Origin: Streptomyces sp. P9-A4
GTDB lineage: Bacteria; Actinomycetota; Actinomycetes; Streptomycetales; Streptomycetaceae
DNA length: 64,000 nucleotides
Direction: 5' to 3'
Assembly: GCF_036634195.1 (NCBI RefSeq)
Contig: NZ_JAZIFY010000001.1
Coordinates: 2,118,501-2,182,500, forward strand
The first letter of the stretch is position 1. Each line of letters starts with the position of its first letter. Below the pieces are notes generated by a model. It searched no databases. It was given only the letters and a program-made list of their open reading frames with translations, and was not told the origin of the DNA. A program made the position numbers and the translations under genes. Below are positions 14,428 through 21,675 of this stretch, piece by piece.

Positions 14428-14772
14428 GTGCGTCAGATCCCCGTCGATACCTCCGCCGCGATGGTGATGGTGGCCCAGCCCCCGGCCCCGAAGATCGCGA
14501 ACCGTCAGACCGGTGAGATCGCCACCGACCGTGAGACCGGTACGACGCTGATGACCGTCGACGTCATGTTCGTCATGGACGGCAACGCCGAGATCCTCAA
14601 CCTGACCGTGCCCGAGACGGGCATCTCCGAGGAGCTGTCCATGGGCACCCCGGTCGCCCTGACCGGCGTCGTCGCCCGACCGTGGGAGAACGAGTTCAAC
14701 GGCCAGAAGCGCCACGGCATCAGCTTCCGCGCCGTCGCCGTCACTTCGCTCGCCGCCGCGAAGGTCAACTGA
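14428..14772 (+). CDS. SCO3933-family AICE regulatory protein
   Basis: A 114-residue protein MRQIPVDTSAAMVMVAQPPA with a beta-rich core (TLMTVDVMFVMDGNAEILNL, SMGTPVALTGVVARPWENEF, GISFRAVAVTSL) resembling an OB-like fold. Proteins of this family are always first in AICE transfer operons, directly before the FtsK-like gene. It starts at GTG 14428 with GAGGAG nine bases upstream and ends three bases before the translocase start. The exact role (single-strand binding or regulation) is not established; a counterpart of pSAM2 Pra is possible. Confidence 0.75.
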   Translation: MRQIPVDTSAAMVMVAQPPAPKIANRQTGEIATDRETGTTLMTVDVMFVMDGNAEILNLTVPETGISEELSMGTPVALTGVVARPWENEFNGQKRHGISFRAVAVTSLAAAKVN

Positions 14773-14775
14773 CCC

Positions 14776-16131
14776 ATGACCGCCTTAACGGTCACGCTCG
14801 CGCTGGTCGCCACGGTCGCGCTGCTGCTGCGGTGGCAGCGTCCGGCCTGGTACTGGATGAGTTTTGGTGTCGTCTTCGCGGTGGTGCGGATCCTCGCCCG
14901 GTACGCGTCGGTCATGGACGCGTGTGGGCTGACCGTCCCGCCCTCGCGCTGGCGCCTGGCACTGGCTCGGATGACCGGCCGGCCCATCCCCGATTCGCGG
15001 GCGCCCCGGATCCTGCGGCTGCGGCCGACGCGTACCGGGCTCGTACTGCGGGTGAAGCTCCGCCCCGGTCAGGACGCGTTCGATTTCTCCGCTGCCTCGG
15101 ACCGGCTCCGGCACTCGTTCGTCATGCAGAACGTCACCGCCCGGGAGATCCGCTCGGGTGTCGTCGAGCTGCGGATGACCGGGTACGACGTCCTCAAACG
15201 GGTTCAGATGCCCGCGGCGGCCCGTGGTGGGGTGATGCGGGTTCCGGTCGCCATGCGGGAGGACGGGGAGGTGTACTACCGCGACTACCGCCAGACCCCG
15301 CACGCCCTGAACGTCGGTGCCACCCAGTCCGGGAAGTCCGTCTATCAGCGCAACCTCGTCGCTGCGCTCGCCACGCTGGATGTCGCCCTCGTCGGGATCG
15401 ACTGCAAGCAGGGAGTCGAACTCGCCCCGCTCGCCCGACGGTTCACCGCCCTGGCCGACAACCCTGATGCCGCCGCTAACCTCCTCGACGCCCTCGTCGA
15501 GCACATGGAGGACGTCTACCAACTGATCCGACGTGAGCAGAGATTGAGTGCAGACCTGCCGGATGTGGAAATCACCGCCGACATCTGGGACCTGCCCGAT
15601 CACCTGCGACCGACGCCGATCGTGCTCCTGGTCGATGAGGTCGCCGAACTCGCCCTCTTCGCTACGAAGGACGAGGAGAAGCGGCGGGATCGGATCATCA
15701 CCTCCCTCGTCCGGCTCGCCCAGCTCGGCCGCGCCGCCGGCATCTACCTGGAGATCTGCGGGCAGCGCTTCGGCTCCGAGCTCGGTAAGGGCATCACCAT
15801 GCTCCGCGCCCAGCTCACCGGCCGCACCGCTCACCGCGTCAACGACGAGACCTCCGCCAACATGGCCTTCGGCGACATCGCCCCGGACGCCGTCCTCGCC
15901 ACGGTCCAGATCCGCACCGACCGGCCCGGCACCGCCGTCGTCGGCGACTCCTCCGGTGGGTGGGTCCGCATCCGTACTCCCCACCTCACGCTCCGGCGAG
16001 CCGTGAACATCGCGAACTCCCACGCTCACCGCACGCCCGAGATCCCCGCGTTGGACGCCTTCCGGCCCGTCCTGTCGCCTCTGGGCAAAGCCGCGGCGCC
16101 CTCGACCGTTGCGGCTCCCGCGATCGCCTGA
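14776..16131 (+). CDS. TraSA-like FtsK/SpoIIIE DNA translocase
   Basis: A 451-residue membrane ATPase. The N-terminus has one or two membrane helices (TVTLALVATVALLL, YWMSFGVVFAVVRILARY). The FtsK/HerA-type motor has Walker A GATQSGKS (181-188) and Walker B IVLLVDEVAEL (D287/E288), followed by FGSELGKGITMLRAQLTGRT. Such proteins pump double-stranded DNA between hyphae during Streptomyces conjugation as hexameric rings. It is second in the operon behind the KorSA-type operators and about 80 bases upstream of the spread genes. Confidence 0.93.
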   Translation: MTALTVTLALVATVALLLRWQRPAWYWMSFGVVFAVVRILARYASVMDACGLTVPPSRWRLALARMTGRPIPDSRAPRILRLRPTRTGLVLRVKLRPGQDAFDFSAASDRLRHSFVMQNVTAREIRSGVVELRMTGYDVLKRVQMPAAARGGVMRVPVAMREDGEVYYRDYRQTPHALNVGATQSGKSVYQRNLVAALATLDVALVGIDCKQGVELAPLARRFTALADNPDAAANLLDALVEHMEDVYQLIRREQRLSADLPDVEITADIWDLPDHLRPTPIVLLVDEVAELALFATKDEEKRRDRIITSLVRLAQLGRAAGIYLEICGQRFGSELGKGITMLRAQLTGRTAHRVNDETSANMAFGDIAPDAVLATVQIRTDRPGTAVVGDSSGGWVRIRTPHLTLRRAVNIANSHAHRTPEIPALDAFRPVLSPLGKAAAPSTVAAPAIA

Positions 16132-16212
16132 ATCCCCTCGCTCCACGGCGGCGTGACCGCTTCACGCCAGGTCCCTACCCCGCCCATGCCGAAACCGGAA
16201 GGAGGACCCCCG

Positions 16213-16920
16213 ATGCGTCCCATCCGCCGACCGGACGCCGTCCTCGTACAAGCCGTGATCGCCGGCGCCCTGTCCTTCGCTCACCTTCACGACCTGGCTG
16301 CGGCTGCCGGACAGTCCGGTTGGAAGGCTTGGGCCTACCCGATCTCCGTCGATCTCCTACTCGTCGCCGCCTGGCATCGGCTGCGGACCTCGCGGGCCGC
16401 CGGTGAGCCTGCCCGCTCGGCCTGGACGTGGTTCATGGTCGCCCTGGCCGCGTCGCTCGGTGCGAACGTCGCCACCGCCGGGCTCCTCGACCTCGGCCAC
16501 GTCCCCGCCTGGCTGCGCATCCTCGTCGCGGGCTGGCCTGCCCTCGCGTTCCTCGGCGGGACCCTTCTTGTCCACTCCCCTGGACATCCGGCGGTCACCA
16601 AGCCTGCCGAACCCGACACGGACACTGGGCACCCCTCGGCCGTGGAAGCGGTCATCGAGCGGGATGACGTGGTCGAGCCGAAGCCTGAGATCGCCGCCGC
16701 CCCGGCCCTCCCCTCTCCGGAGCCGGAGCCGGTCCCGGAACCCGCACCTGAGCCCGAACCCGCCCCCGTGGCCGCACCACCGGCGCTCGTCGCTCACGCC
16801 CGGAAGGTCGCCGACGACTACCGCGCCCGCACCGGCTACCCGATCGACGCCGACACCCTGCGCGCTCGCCTCGGCGTCCCGCCCCTGATGGCCAACGCCA
16901 TCGCCGCCCAGCTCGTCTGA
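16213..16920 (+). CDS. SpdB-like DUF2637 membrane protein (plasmid spread)
   Basis: A 235-residue protein starting at ATG 16213, nine bases after AAGGAGG. Four hydrophobic segments cover the first 120 residues (VLVQAVIAGALSFAHLHDLA, AYPISVDLLLVAAWH, WTWFMVALAASLGANVATAG, LRILVAGWPALAFLGGTLLV), the DUF2637 pattern. A Pro/Glu-rich linker (PEPEPVPEPAPEPEPAPVAA) and a C-terminal helix-turn-helix-like domain (ADDYRARTGYPIDADTLRAR) follow. Spd proteins promote intramycelial spread after primary transfer. Part of the transfer operon. Confidence 0.87.
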   Translation: MRPIRRPDAVLVQAVIAGALSFAHLHDLAAAAGQSGWKAWAYPISVDLLLVAAWHRLRTSRAAGEPARSAWTWFMVALAASLGANVATAGLLDLGHVPAWLRILVAGWPALAFLGGTLLVHSPGHPAVTKPAEPDTDTGHPSAVEAVIERDDVVEPKPEIAAAPALPSPEPEPVPEPAPEPEPAPVAAPPALVAHARKVADDYRARTGYPIDADTLRARLGVPPLMANAIAAQLV

Positions 16921-16932
16921 AGAGAGACCCTC

Positions 16933-17124
16933 ATGGCCCCTCGCGACCACTTCCACTCCGTGATGCGGATCGGCCCAGTGCAGATCGGTACCCGCCGCGA
17001 TCGCCACGGCCGCACCAAGTACGCCGCGGTGTGCACGTCCGACGGCTGCGGCTGGTCCGCCGAGTACTCCAGCTCCTCGGCCGCCCAGCTCGCCGCCCGC
17101 ACCCACCGCTGCCAGCCCCGCTGA
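16933..17124 (+). CDS. Mobile element transfer protein (SpdA-type small zinc-like protein)
   Basis: A 63-residue basic protein MAPRDHFHSVMRIGPVQIGT with a CTSDGCGWSAEY motif and a terminal HRC, giving three cysteines and nearby histidines that could bind zinc. It matches the short transfer proteins placed between SpdB and later spread genes in AICEs. It lies 12 bases after the DUF2637 gene with AGAGAGACC upstream. Confidence 0.8.
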   Translation: MAPRDHFHSVMRIGPVQIGTRRDRHGRTKYAAVCTSDGCGWSAEYSSSSAAQLAARTHRCQPR

Positions 17125-17142
17125 CCTCGAAGGAGACCCGTC

Positions 17143-17301
17143 ATGGACGTCCCGCTCTGGCTCGCCCTGGTCGTCGTCGGCGGCCTCGGCATCAAGCTCA
17201 TCCGCCCGCCCTGGTGGCTCGTCGCCGTGATCCTCCTCGGCGGCTTCCTCCTCGCCGACAGCGTCCTCGCACCGCTCATCGACAGCACGATCAACAAGTA
17301 G
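17143..17301 (+). CDS. 52-residue membrane peptide of the spread operon
   Basis: A short gene: ATG 17143 with AAGGAG nine bases upstream, product MDVPLWLALVVVGGLGIKLI then RPPWWLVAVILLGGFLLADS, two hydrophobic segments with a basic turn. It sits 18 bases after the 63-residue transfer gene and 11 bases before the SpdD-like gene, matching the small hydrophobic peptide commonly present at this place in Streptomyces conjugative elements. Confidence 0.75.
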   Translation: MDVPLWLALVVVGGLGIKLIRPPWWLVAVILLGGFLLADSVLAPLIDSTINK

Positions 17302-17312
17302 GGAGAACCGTC

Positions 17313-17657
17313 ATGTTCCAGCCGCGCATCCCGGTCAACCCACTTCCGGCCGGCATCGTCACCCCGCTCGTCCAGCCGACCGCCACCGCCGACATCGCGC
17401 CCCATCACACCGCCGACGCGGTGGCCTGCAACCACCACCACGCCCCGGCCCCTGCTCCGGTCCCGGCACGCTTCTCCGCCGTGCGCCTCACCCCGGCCAG
17501 CCTGGCTGTCGTCGTCGCCGGAGGCGTCGGAGCCGTCCTCGTCGTCGGCACGGTCCTGGTCTCCATGCTCCTCGCCGTCGCTATCAGCGCCGCCTCGGTC
17601 GCCGTGTGCGCCGTCGTCCTGCGCTCACTCCTCAACGGACAGCAGCGGCGCCGCTAG
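17313..17657 (+). CDS. SpdD-like spread protein
   Basis: A 114-residue protein MFQPRIPVNPLPAGIVTPLV with an Ala/Pro/His-rich central stretch and a long C-terminal membrane helix pair (LAVVVAGGVGAVLVVGTVLV, SMLLAVAISAASVAVCAVVL) ending in a basic tail. This layout is that of Spd proteins annotated SpdD. It starts at ATG 17313 with GGGAG upstream and ends the transfer/spread run, 87 bases before rep. Confidence 0.75.
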   Translation: MFQPRIPVNPLPAGIVTPLVQPTATADIAPHHTADAVACNHHHAPAPAPVPARFSAVRLTPASLAVVVAGGVGAVLVVGTVLVSMLLAVAISAASVAVCAVVLRSLLNGQQRRR

Positions 17658-17744
17658 TCGGGCTCCGGGCGGCTCAACCGCCAAGTCTCCGCCGCCCGGA
17701 AGCCCCGCTCCTGCCCAGCTCGCAGAACCAGAAGGAAGCACTCC

Positions 17745-19142
17745 ATGATGACCGTCCCAGCCGCCTCGTCGGCGGGGTTCGATACCGCCACCCTGGGCGA
17801 CATGCTTCGGGTGGCCGGGTCCCCCGGCTTCGACCGCTGGAAGGAGCAGATCCACCGCACCGGCGGCTGTTCCCACCCCATCCACCTCCAGGGCTGGACC
17901 CTCACCAGGGACAAGAGCACCGGGGAGACCCTCCACCGGTACTCCACCGACACCGAACCGGGCGCACGGCTCCGGATCGCCTGCGGCAACCGCCGGGCCT
18001 CCCGCTGCCCCGCCTGCGCGTGGACGTACGCGGGCGACACGTACCACCTCATCCGCGCCGGCCTCGCCGGAGACAGCGCCCGGGACATCCCCGCCACCGT
18101 CCGCGAACACCCTCGCGTCTTCCTCACCCTCACCGCCCCATCCTTCGGACCGGTCCACAACCGTCCCGACCCCCGGCCCTGTCGCTGCGGCGTTCGCCAC
18201 GCCGAGGACGACGCCGCCCTCGGCACGCCGCTGGACCCCGACTCGTACGACTACGCCGCCGCCGTCCTCTTCAACAACCACGCCGGGCAGCTCTGGCAGA
18301 GGTTCACGAATCGACTCCGCCGGGAGATCGCCGCCACGGCTGGCCTCTCGCAGAGGGAGCTGAAGGAGGTCGCCCGGATCTCGTACGGGAAGGTCGCCGA
18401 GTTCCAGAAGCGGGGCGCCGTCCACTTCCACGCCGTCGTCCGCATCGACGGCGTGGACGGCCCCGACTCGCCCCCGCCGTCCTGGTAAACCACCGAACAC
18501 CTCACCGACGCCATCCGCGCCGCCGCCACCCACGCGTACACGACCGTCACCGTCCCCGCCGCCGGTGACCACCCCACCCGCCGCCTCCGCTGGGGCACCC
18601 AGCTCGACATCCGGCCCGTGAAGGCGTTCGGCGACGGCTCCGACATCACCGAACAGGCCGTCGCCTCCTACATCGCCAAGTACGCCACCAAGGCCGCCGA
18701 GACCACCGGCAGCCTCGACCGCCGCATCGGCAACCGTGAGGCCCTGGTCCTCCTCGGCGTACCCGACCACACCCGCCGCCTCGTCGAAGCCTGCTTCGAC
18801 CTCGACCCGCTCTACCCCGACCGCCGCCTCCTCGCCTGGGCCCACATGCTCGGCTTCCGGGGCCACTTCTCCACCAAGTCCCGGCAGTACTCGACCACCC
18901 TGAGCGAACTCCGCCAGACCCGCGCCGACTACCGCGCCGCCCAGGAACGCACCGCCCGCGGCCTCGACGACATCGAGCCGGACACCGTCTTCGTCCTCAC
19001 CTCTTGGTCCTACGCCGGCCAGGGCCACACCCCCGGCGAGGCCGCCCTCGCCGCCTCCATCGCCAGGGACATCGCGCTCAACCGTGAGACCGCCCGCGAA
19101 GCCCTGCGCGACCAACTCGCCCTGGAGGGAGCAAGCGCATGA
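17745..19142 (+). pseudogene. RepSA-like replication initiator interrupted by an in-frame TAA
   Basis: One frame spans 17745-19142 (465 codons) but a TAA at 18486-18488 splits it into 247 residues and a downstream half. Both halves belong together: the first has CGNRRASRCPACAWTYAGDT and HFHAVVRIDG (rolling-circle HUH-type motif), the second QAVASYIAKYATKAAETTGS with the conserved YIAKYATK lysine/tyrosine motif of these initiators. The only later start, GTG 18618, has no ribosome-binding site and would lose about 40 conserved residues. TAA is the rarest stop in Streptomyces, so a point mutation or sequencing error is likely. The stop at 19142 overlaps the xis start. Confidence 0.85.
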
Positions 19143-19348
19143 CCGACCGACTGCTGACCGTGGGCCAGGCCGCCGAACTCCTCGGCACCACCGAGAGGTT
19201 TCCGCGTCGGCTCATCGCCGAGCGCCGGATCGTCTTCGTCAAGGTGGGGCGGCATGTCCGCATCCCTGAGCGGGCCTTGGAGGAATTCGTCGTCACCCAC
19301 ACCGTCCAGCCGATCACCACTCGTCGCCGATTCGCGGCGGTGGCCTGA
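19139..19348 (+). CDS. xis: Excisionase (helix-turn-helix, MerR/Xis type)
   Basis: A 69-residue protein MTDRLLTVGQAAELLGTTER with the AlpA/Xis-type helix-turn-helix (LLTVGQAAELLGTTERFPRR), the wing IVFVKVGRHVRIPERAL and a basic tail. It bends the att arms and directs the integrase to excision. Its ATG overlaps the rep stop (ATGA) and its stop overlaps the int start, so rep-xis-int form one coupled unit as in pSAM2. Confidence 0.9.
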   Translation: MTDRLLTVGQAAELLGTTERFPRRLIAERRIVFVKVGRHVRIPERALEEFVVTHTVQPITTRRRFAAVA

Positions 19349-20484
19349 TGGCGAACAGCAAGGGGAAGCGGCGGCGCTTCGGTGCAGTGCGCAAGCTGCC
19401 GTCAGGACGGTTCCAGGCCCGCTATCAGGGGCCCGACGGGATCACCCGATCGGCTCCCGAGACCTTCGCCTCGCAGACCGATGCCGATCGGTGGCTCGTC
19501 CGCAAGGAAGCGGAGATCATCGACGGCAAATGGAAGAACCCTGACGACAAAGTTCTCTTCGGCGTCTATGCCGACGCCTGGTTCAAGGAACGCGACTACG
19601 CAGCGACCACCCGCGAACGCAACGGCAGCGCGCTGCGCCTCCACATCCTGCCGACCTTCGCGGACGTGGTCCTGAGTGAGATCACCACACCTCAGATACG
19701 CCGCTGGCGTGCCGGCCTCCTGGAGTCGGGTGTCGGTGAGCCGACGGTCGCCAAGGCGTACCAGATCCTCCGCGCCATCATGAACACTGCGGTCGACGAC
19801 GAGCTGATCCAGCGCAACCCCTGCCGCATCAAGGGCGCCGGAGCGGCCAAGACGGCTGAGCGGCCGTTCCTCGACGTCGCCGAGGTCTTCCAGCTCGCCG
19901 ATGCCGTGCCGGCGCGCTTCCGGATGTTCATCCTGCTGGCGGCCTTCACCGGCCTCCGCTTCGGGGAGCTCGCCGCGCTTCAGCGCCATGACGTCGACCT
20001 CGACCGGCGAACCGTCGCCGTACGACGTTCGCTGGCGGAGACCCGCACCGACGGCATCCTGGTCAAGACGCCCAAGAGCGCGGCCGGTGTGCGGACCGTC
20101 GCCTTCCCGGCCTCCCTGGCGGAGAGCCTGGCCACTCATCTCGCCGTCTACGCCGAGCCGGGTCGCACCGGGCTGGTCTTCACCGGAGCCCGCGGCGGGC
20201 AGCTGCGTCGGAACAACTTCCGGCGACTGTGGCTGCGGGCCCTGAAGGACACCGGCCTCCGCGACGTCCACTTCCACGATCTGCGCCACACTGGGAACAC
20301 CCTCGCCGCGACTGGCGGCGCCACGACGCGTGAGCTGATGCAACGGATGGGGCATTCGTCGGTGCGGGCCGCGCTGATCTATCAGCACCTGGTGAACGGG
20401 CGTGACCACGCCATCGCCGCTCACGTCGACGAGCAGATCAAAAAAGTCCGGCCGGGCGAGTCCGGCGACGCTTCTGGCACGTAA
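19348..20484 (+). CDS. int: Tyrosine site-specific integrase
   Basis: A 378-residue tyrosine recombinase. An N-terminal arm-binding domain (about 8-60) is followed by a SAM-like core-binding domain (KVLFGVYADAWFKERDYAAT ...). The catalytic domain has R204 (TGLRFGE), H310-x-x-R313 (HFHDLRHTGNT), H336 (MGHSS) and Y345 (ALIYQHL), all present. The gene points at attR and its last codons overlap the right arm sites (20474-20492). It recombines the 44-bp core in tRNA-Val. No sign of damage. Confidence 0.96.
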   Translation: MANSKGKRRRFGAVRKLPSGRFQARYQGPDGITRSAPETFASQTDADRWLVRKEAEIIDGKWKNPDDKVLFGVYADAWFKERDYAATTRERNGSALRLHILPTFADVVLSEITTPQIRRWRAGLLESGVGEPTVAKAYQILRAIMNTAVDDELIQRNPCRIKGAGAAKTAERPFLDVAEVFQLADAVPARFRMFILLAAFTGLRFGELAALQRHDVDLDRRTVAVRRSLAETRTDGILVKTPKSAAGVRTVAFPASLAESLATHLAVYAEPGRTGLVFTGARGGQLRRNNFRRLWLRALKDTGLRDVHFHDLRHTGNTLAATGGATTRELMQRMGHSSVRAALIYQHLVNGRDHAIAAHVDEQIKKVRPGESGDASGT

Positions 20485-20492
20485 CTGGCACG
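20474..20492. promoter_or_regulatory. Right integrase arm-type sites (two CTGGCACG repeats)
   Basis: CTGGCACG at 20474-20481 and 20485-20492, the same octamer, orientation and 11-base period as at 4774-4792. The int stop codon TAA lies between them. Distance to the core at 20586 is 93 bases. Confidence 0.6.
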
Positions 20493-20527
20493 GCGCCCCT
20501 CCCCCGCCTTCCCGCCCAAAGAACGAA

Positions 20528-20572
20528 CAAGGCCCAGGCTCCCGGTTCAGTACCGGTGACCTGGGCCTTTGT
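20528..20572. terminator. Element-borne terminator beside attR
   Basis: An inverted repeat with outer stem AAGGCCCAGG/CCTGGGCCTT and an inner CCGGT/ACCGG stem, located between the int stop and the tRNA 3' end. It would terminate int in one direction and the tRNA transcript in the other, replacing the native tRNA terminator left at 4575-4610. Confidence 0.75.
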
Positions 20573-20584
20573 CGTGCTACCTGC

Positions 20585-20659
20585 TGGTGGGCGCGGACGG
20601 TTTCGAACCGCCGACATCTGCTTTGTAAGAGCAGCGCTCTACCCCTGAGCTACGCACCC
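20585..20659 (-). tRNA. tRNA-Val(UAC), AICE integration target
   Basis: The minus strand folds into a full cloverleaf: acceptor GGGTGCG/CGCGCCC with one G-U pair, D-arm GCTC/GAGC, anticodon stem CTGCT/AGCAG with loop CTTACAA (anticodon TAC, valine), and T-arm GGCGG-TTCGAAA-CCGTC. The 3' CCA is encoded (20587-20585). The element restores the gene on integration because attR carries the 3' half. Confidence 0.95.
20586..20629. repeat. attR: core within the tRNA-Val 3' half
   Basis: The 44-bp copy identical to 4615-4658; here it continues into an intact tRNA. Crossover must lie within this segment. Confidence 0.95.
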
Positions 20660-20827
20660 GTGGGAGGGACAACAGCGTACATGGCGCATGGGTGGGTGCC
20701 GCAATCCGATACCCCTGGCCGGGGGGTAGCCCCACCCTCGGGACGGTGGGTCGCCGGATCGTGACGCGGGGTGGCGGGGGCATAGCGTCGTCCTACTGTC
20801 CGCGTTTCTCGGTGGGGGTTCATCGTC

Positions 20828-21598
20828 ATGGCTGTCGCAGGTCGTCCGTTCCGTGTGCTGCTCGTCTCCGGAGGGGTGCTGCTCTCCTCCCTCGTGCTCG
20901 CCGGGTGCGGTTCCGCCGATGCCGACGCCGCGCCCGTGGAGCGGAAGTCGTTCGCCTTCGACGGCGCGGCGCTCACCATCGACTCCGACGACTCCGAGCT
21001 GGTGATCACGCCCGCCGACATCGACGAGGTGCGGGTCGAGCGGCAGGTCGACGGGTGGGCGTTCATGGGCTCCGGGCCCGAGCCCACCTGGACGCTCACC
21101 GACGGGCGGCTCACCCTGCGCGTGGGGTGCACCGGGGTCACCTCCAACTGCGACGCCGTCCACCGTATCCAGGTGCCCCGCAAGGCCGCCGTCACCGTCC
21201 AGGACGACAACGGAGGCGTCACCGCCGAGGGCTTCACCACACCCCTGAAGGTACGGTCCGACAACGGCGACGTACGGGTCCGCAAGCCCGCCGGCCCCCT
21301 CGACCTGTTCACCGACAACGGCGACGTCGTCGTCGACTCCGGCGCCACCGCCCCCGAGGTCGTCGCCCGCTCCGACAACGGCAACGTCCGCATCGCCCTC
21401 GGCGCCGTACCCCGTCGCGTCGACCTCTTCACCGACAACGGCGACATCACCCTCTCCCTCCCCACCGCCGACTACGAGGTGACCGGCGCCAGCGACAACG
21501 GTGACGTCCGCATCGACGTCCCCCGCCGCGACGGCAGCGGCCACTCCGTGAGCGCCCGCAGCGACAACGGTGACGTGTCCGTCCTCACCGCGAACTGA
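20828..21598 (+). CDS. DUF4097-type beta-repeat lipoprotein
   Basis: A 256-residue protein with a lipoprotein signal (VLLVSGGVLLSSLVLAGCG, lipobox LAGC). The mature part is an adhesin-like DUF4097 domain, a right-handed beta-solenoid built of repeats of about 18-20 residues each containing (S/T)DNGDV or a close variant; I count six copies between about residues 141 and 250. It is probably anchored outside the membrane. First gene after the element, reading away from the tRNA. Role unknown. Confidence 0.82.
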   Translation: MAVAGRPFRVLLVSGGVLLSSLVLAGCGSADADAAPVERKSFAFDGAALTIDSDDSELVITPADIDEVRVERQVDGWAFMGSGPEPTWTLTDGRLTLRVGCTGVTSNCDAVHRIQVPRKAAVTVQDDNGGVTAEGFTTPLKVRSDNGDVRVRKPAGPLDLFTDNGDVVVDSGATAPEVVARSDNGNVRIALGAVPRRVDLFTDNGDITLSLPTADYEVTGASDNGDVRIDVPRRDGSGHSVSARSDNGDVSVLTAN

Positions 21599-21675
21599 CC
21601 GGCCCGTGTGTTCGTCCTTAGCTGGTGGGAGAATGAATCGGACCGGGCACGGCGGACACAGCACGGGAGAGGTAC

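Larger units (their letters stand above)
4615..20629. mobile_element. Integrated AICE (pSAM2-like integrative and conjugative element) in tRNA-Val
   Basis: A roughly 16-kb element bounded by exact 44-bp direct repeats (4615-4658 and 20586-20629), the right one being the 3' half of an intact tRNA-Val. Adjacent to the right end are a tyrosine integrase and an excisionase. Inside are a RepSA-like replication gene, a TraSA-like FtsK/SpoIIIE translocase, Spd-type spread proteins, a KorSA-like GntR repressor and a Pif-like Nudix gene: the diagnostic AICE set. The left 9 kb is cargo. The target tRNA differs from that of pSAM2 (tRNA-Pro), so it is a relative, not pSAM2. Replication competence is doubtful because the rep gene carries a nonsense codon. 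Confidence 0.95.

Noticed and set aside
13024..14715. Very long minus-strand frame covering the KorSA-like and next genes
   Set aside because: Only its last 155 codons (Nudix) are conserved; the rest is antisense shadow of the GntR and SCO3933-family genes.
18618..19142. Separate gene for the second half of the rep frame
   Set aside because: No ribosome-binding site before GTG 18618 and conserved sequence extends upstream of it to the TAA, so it is the broken part of one gene.
4615..20629. Prophage
   Set aside because: No capsid, terminase, portal, tail or lysis genes; the gene set is that of an AICE.
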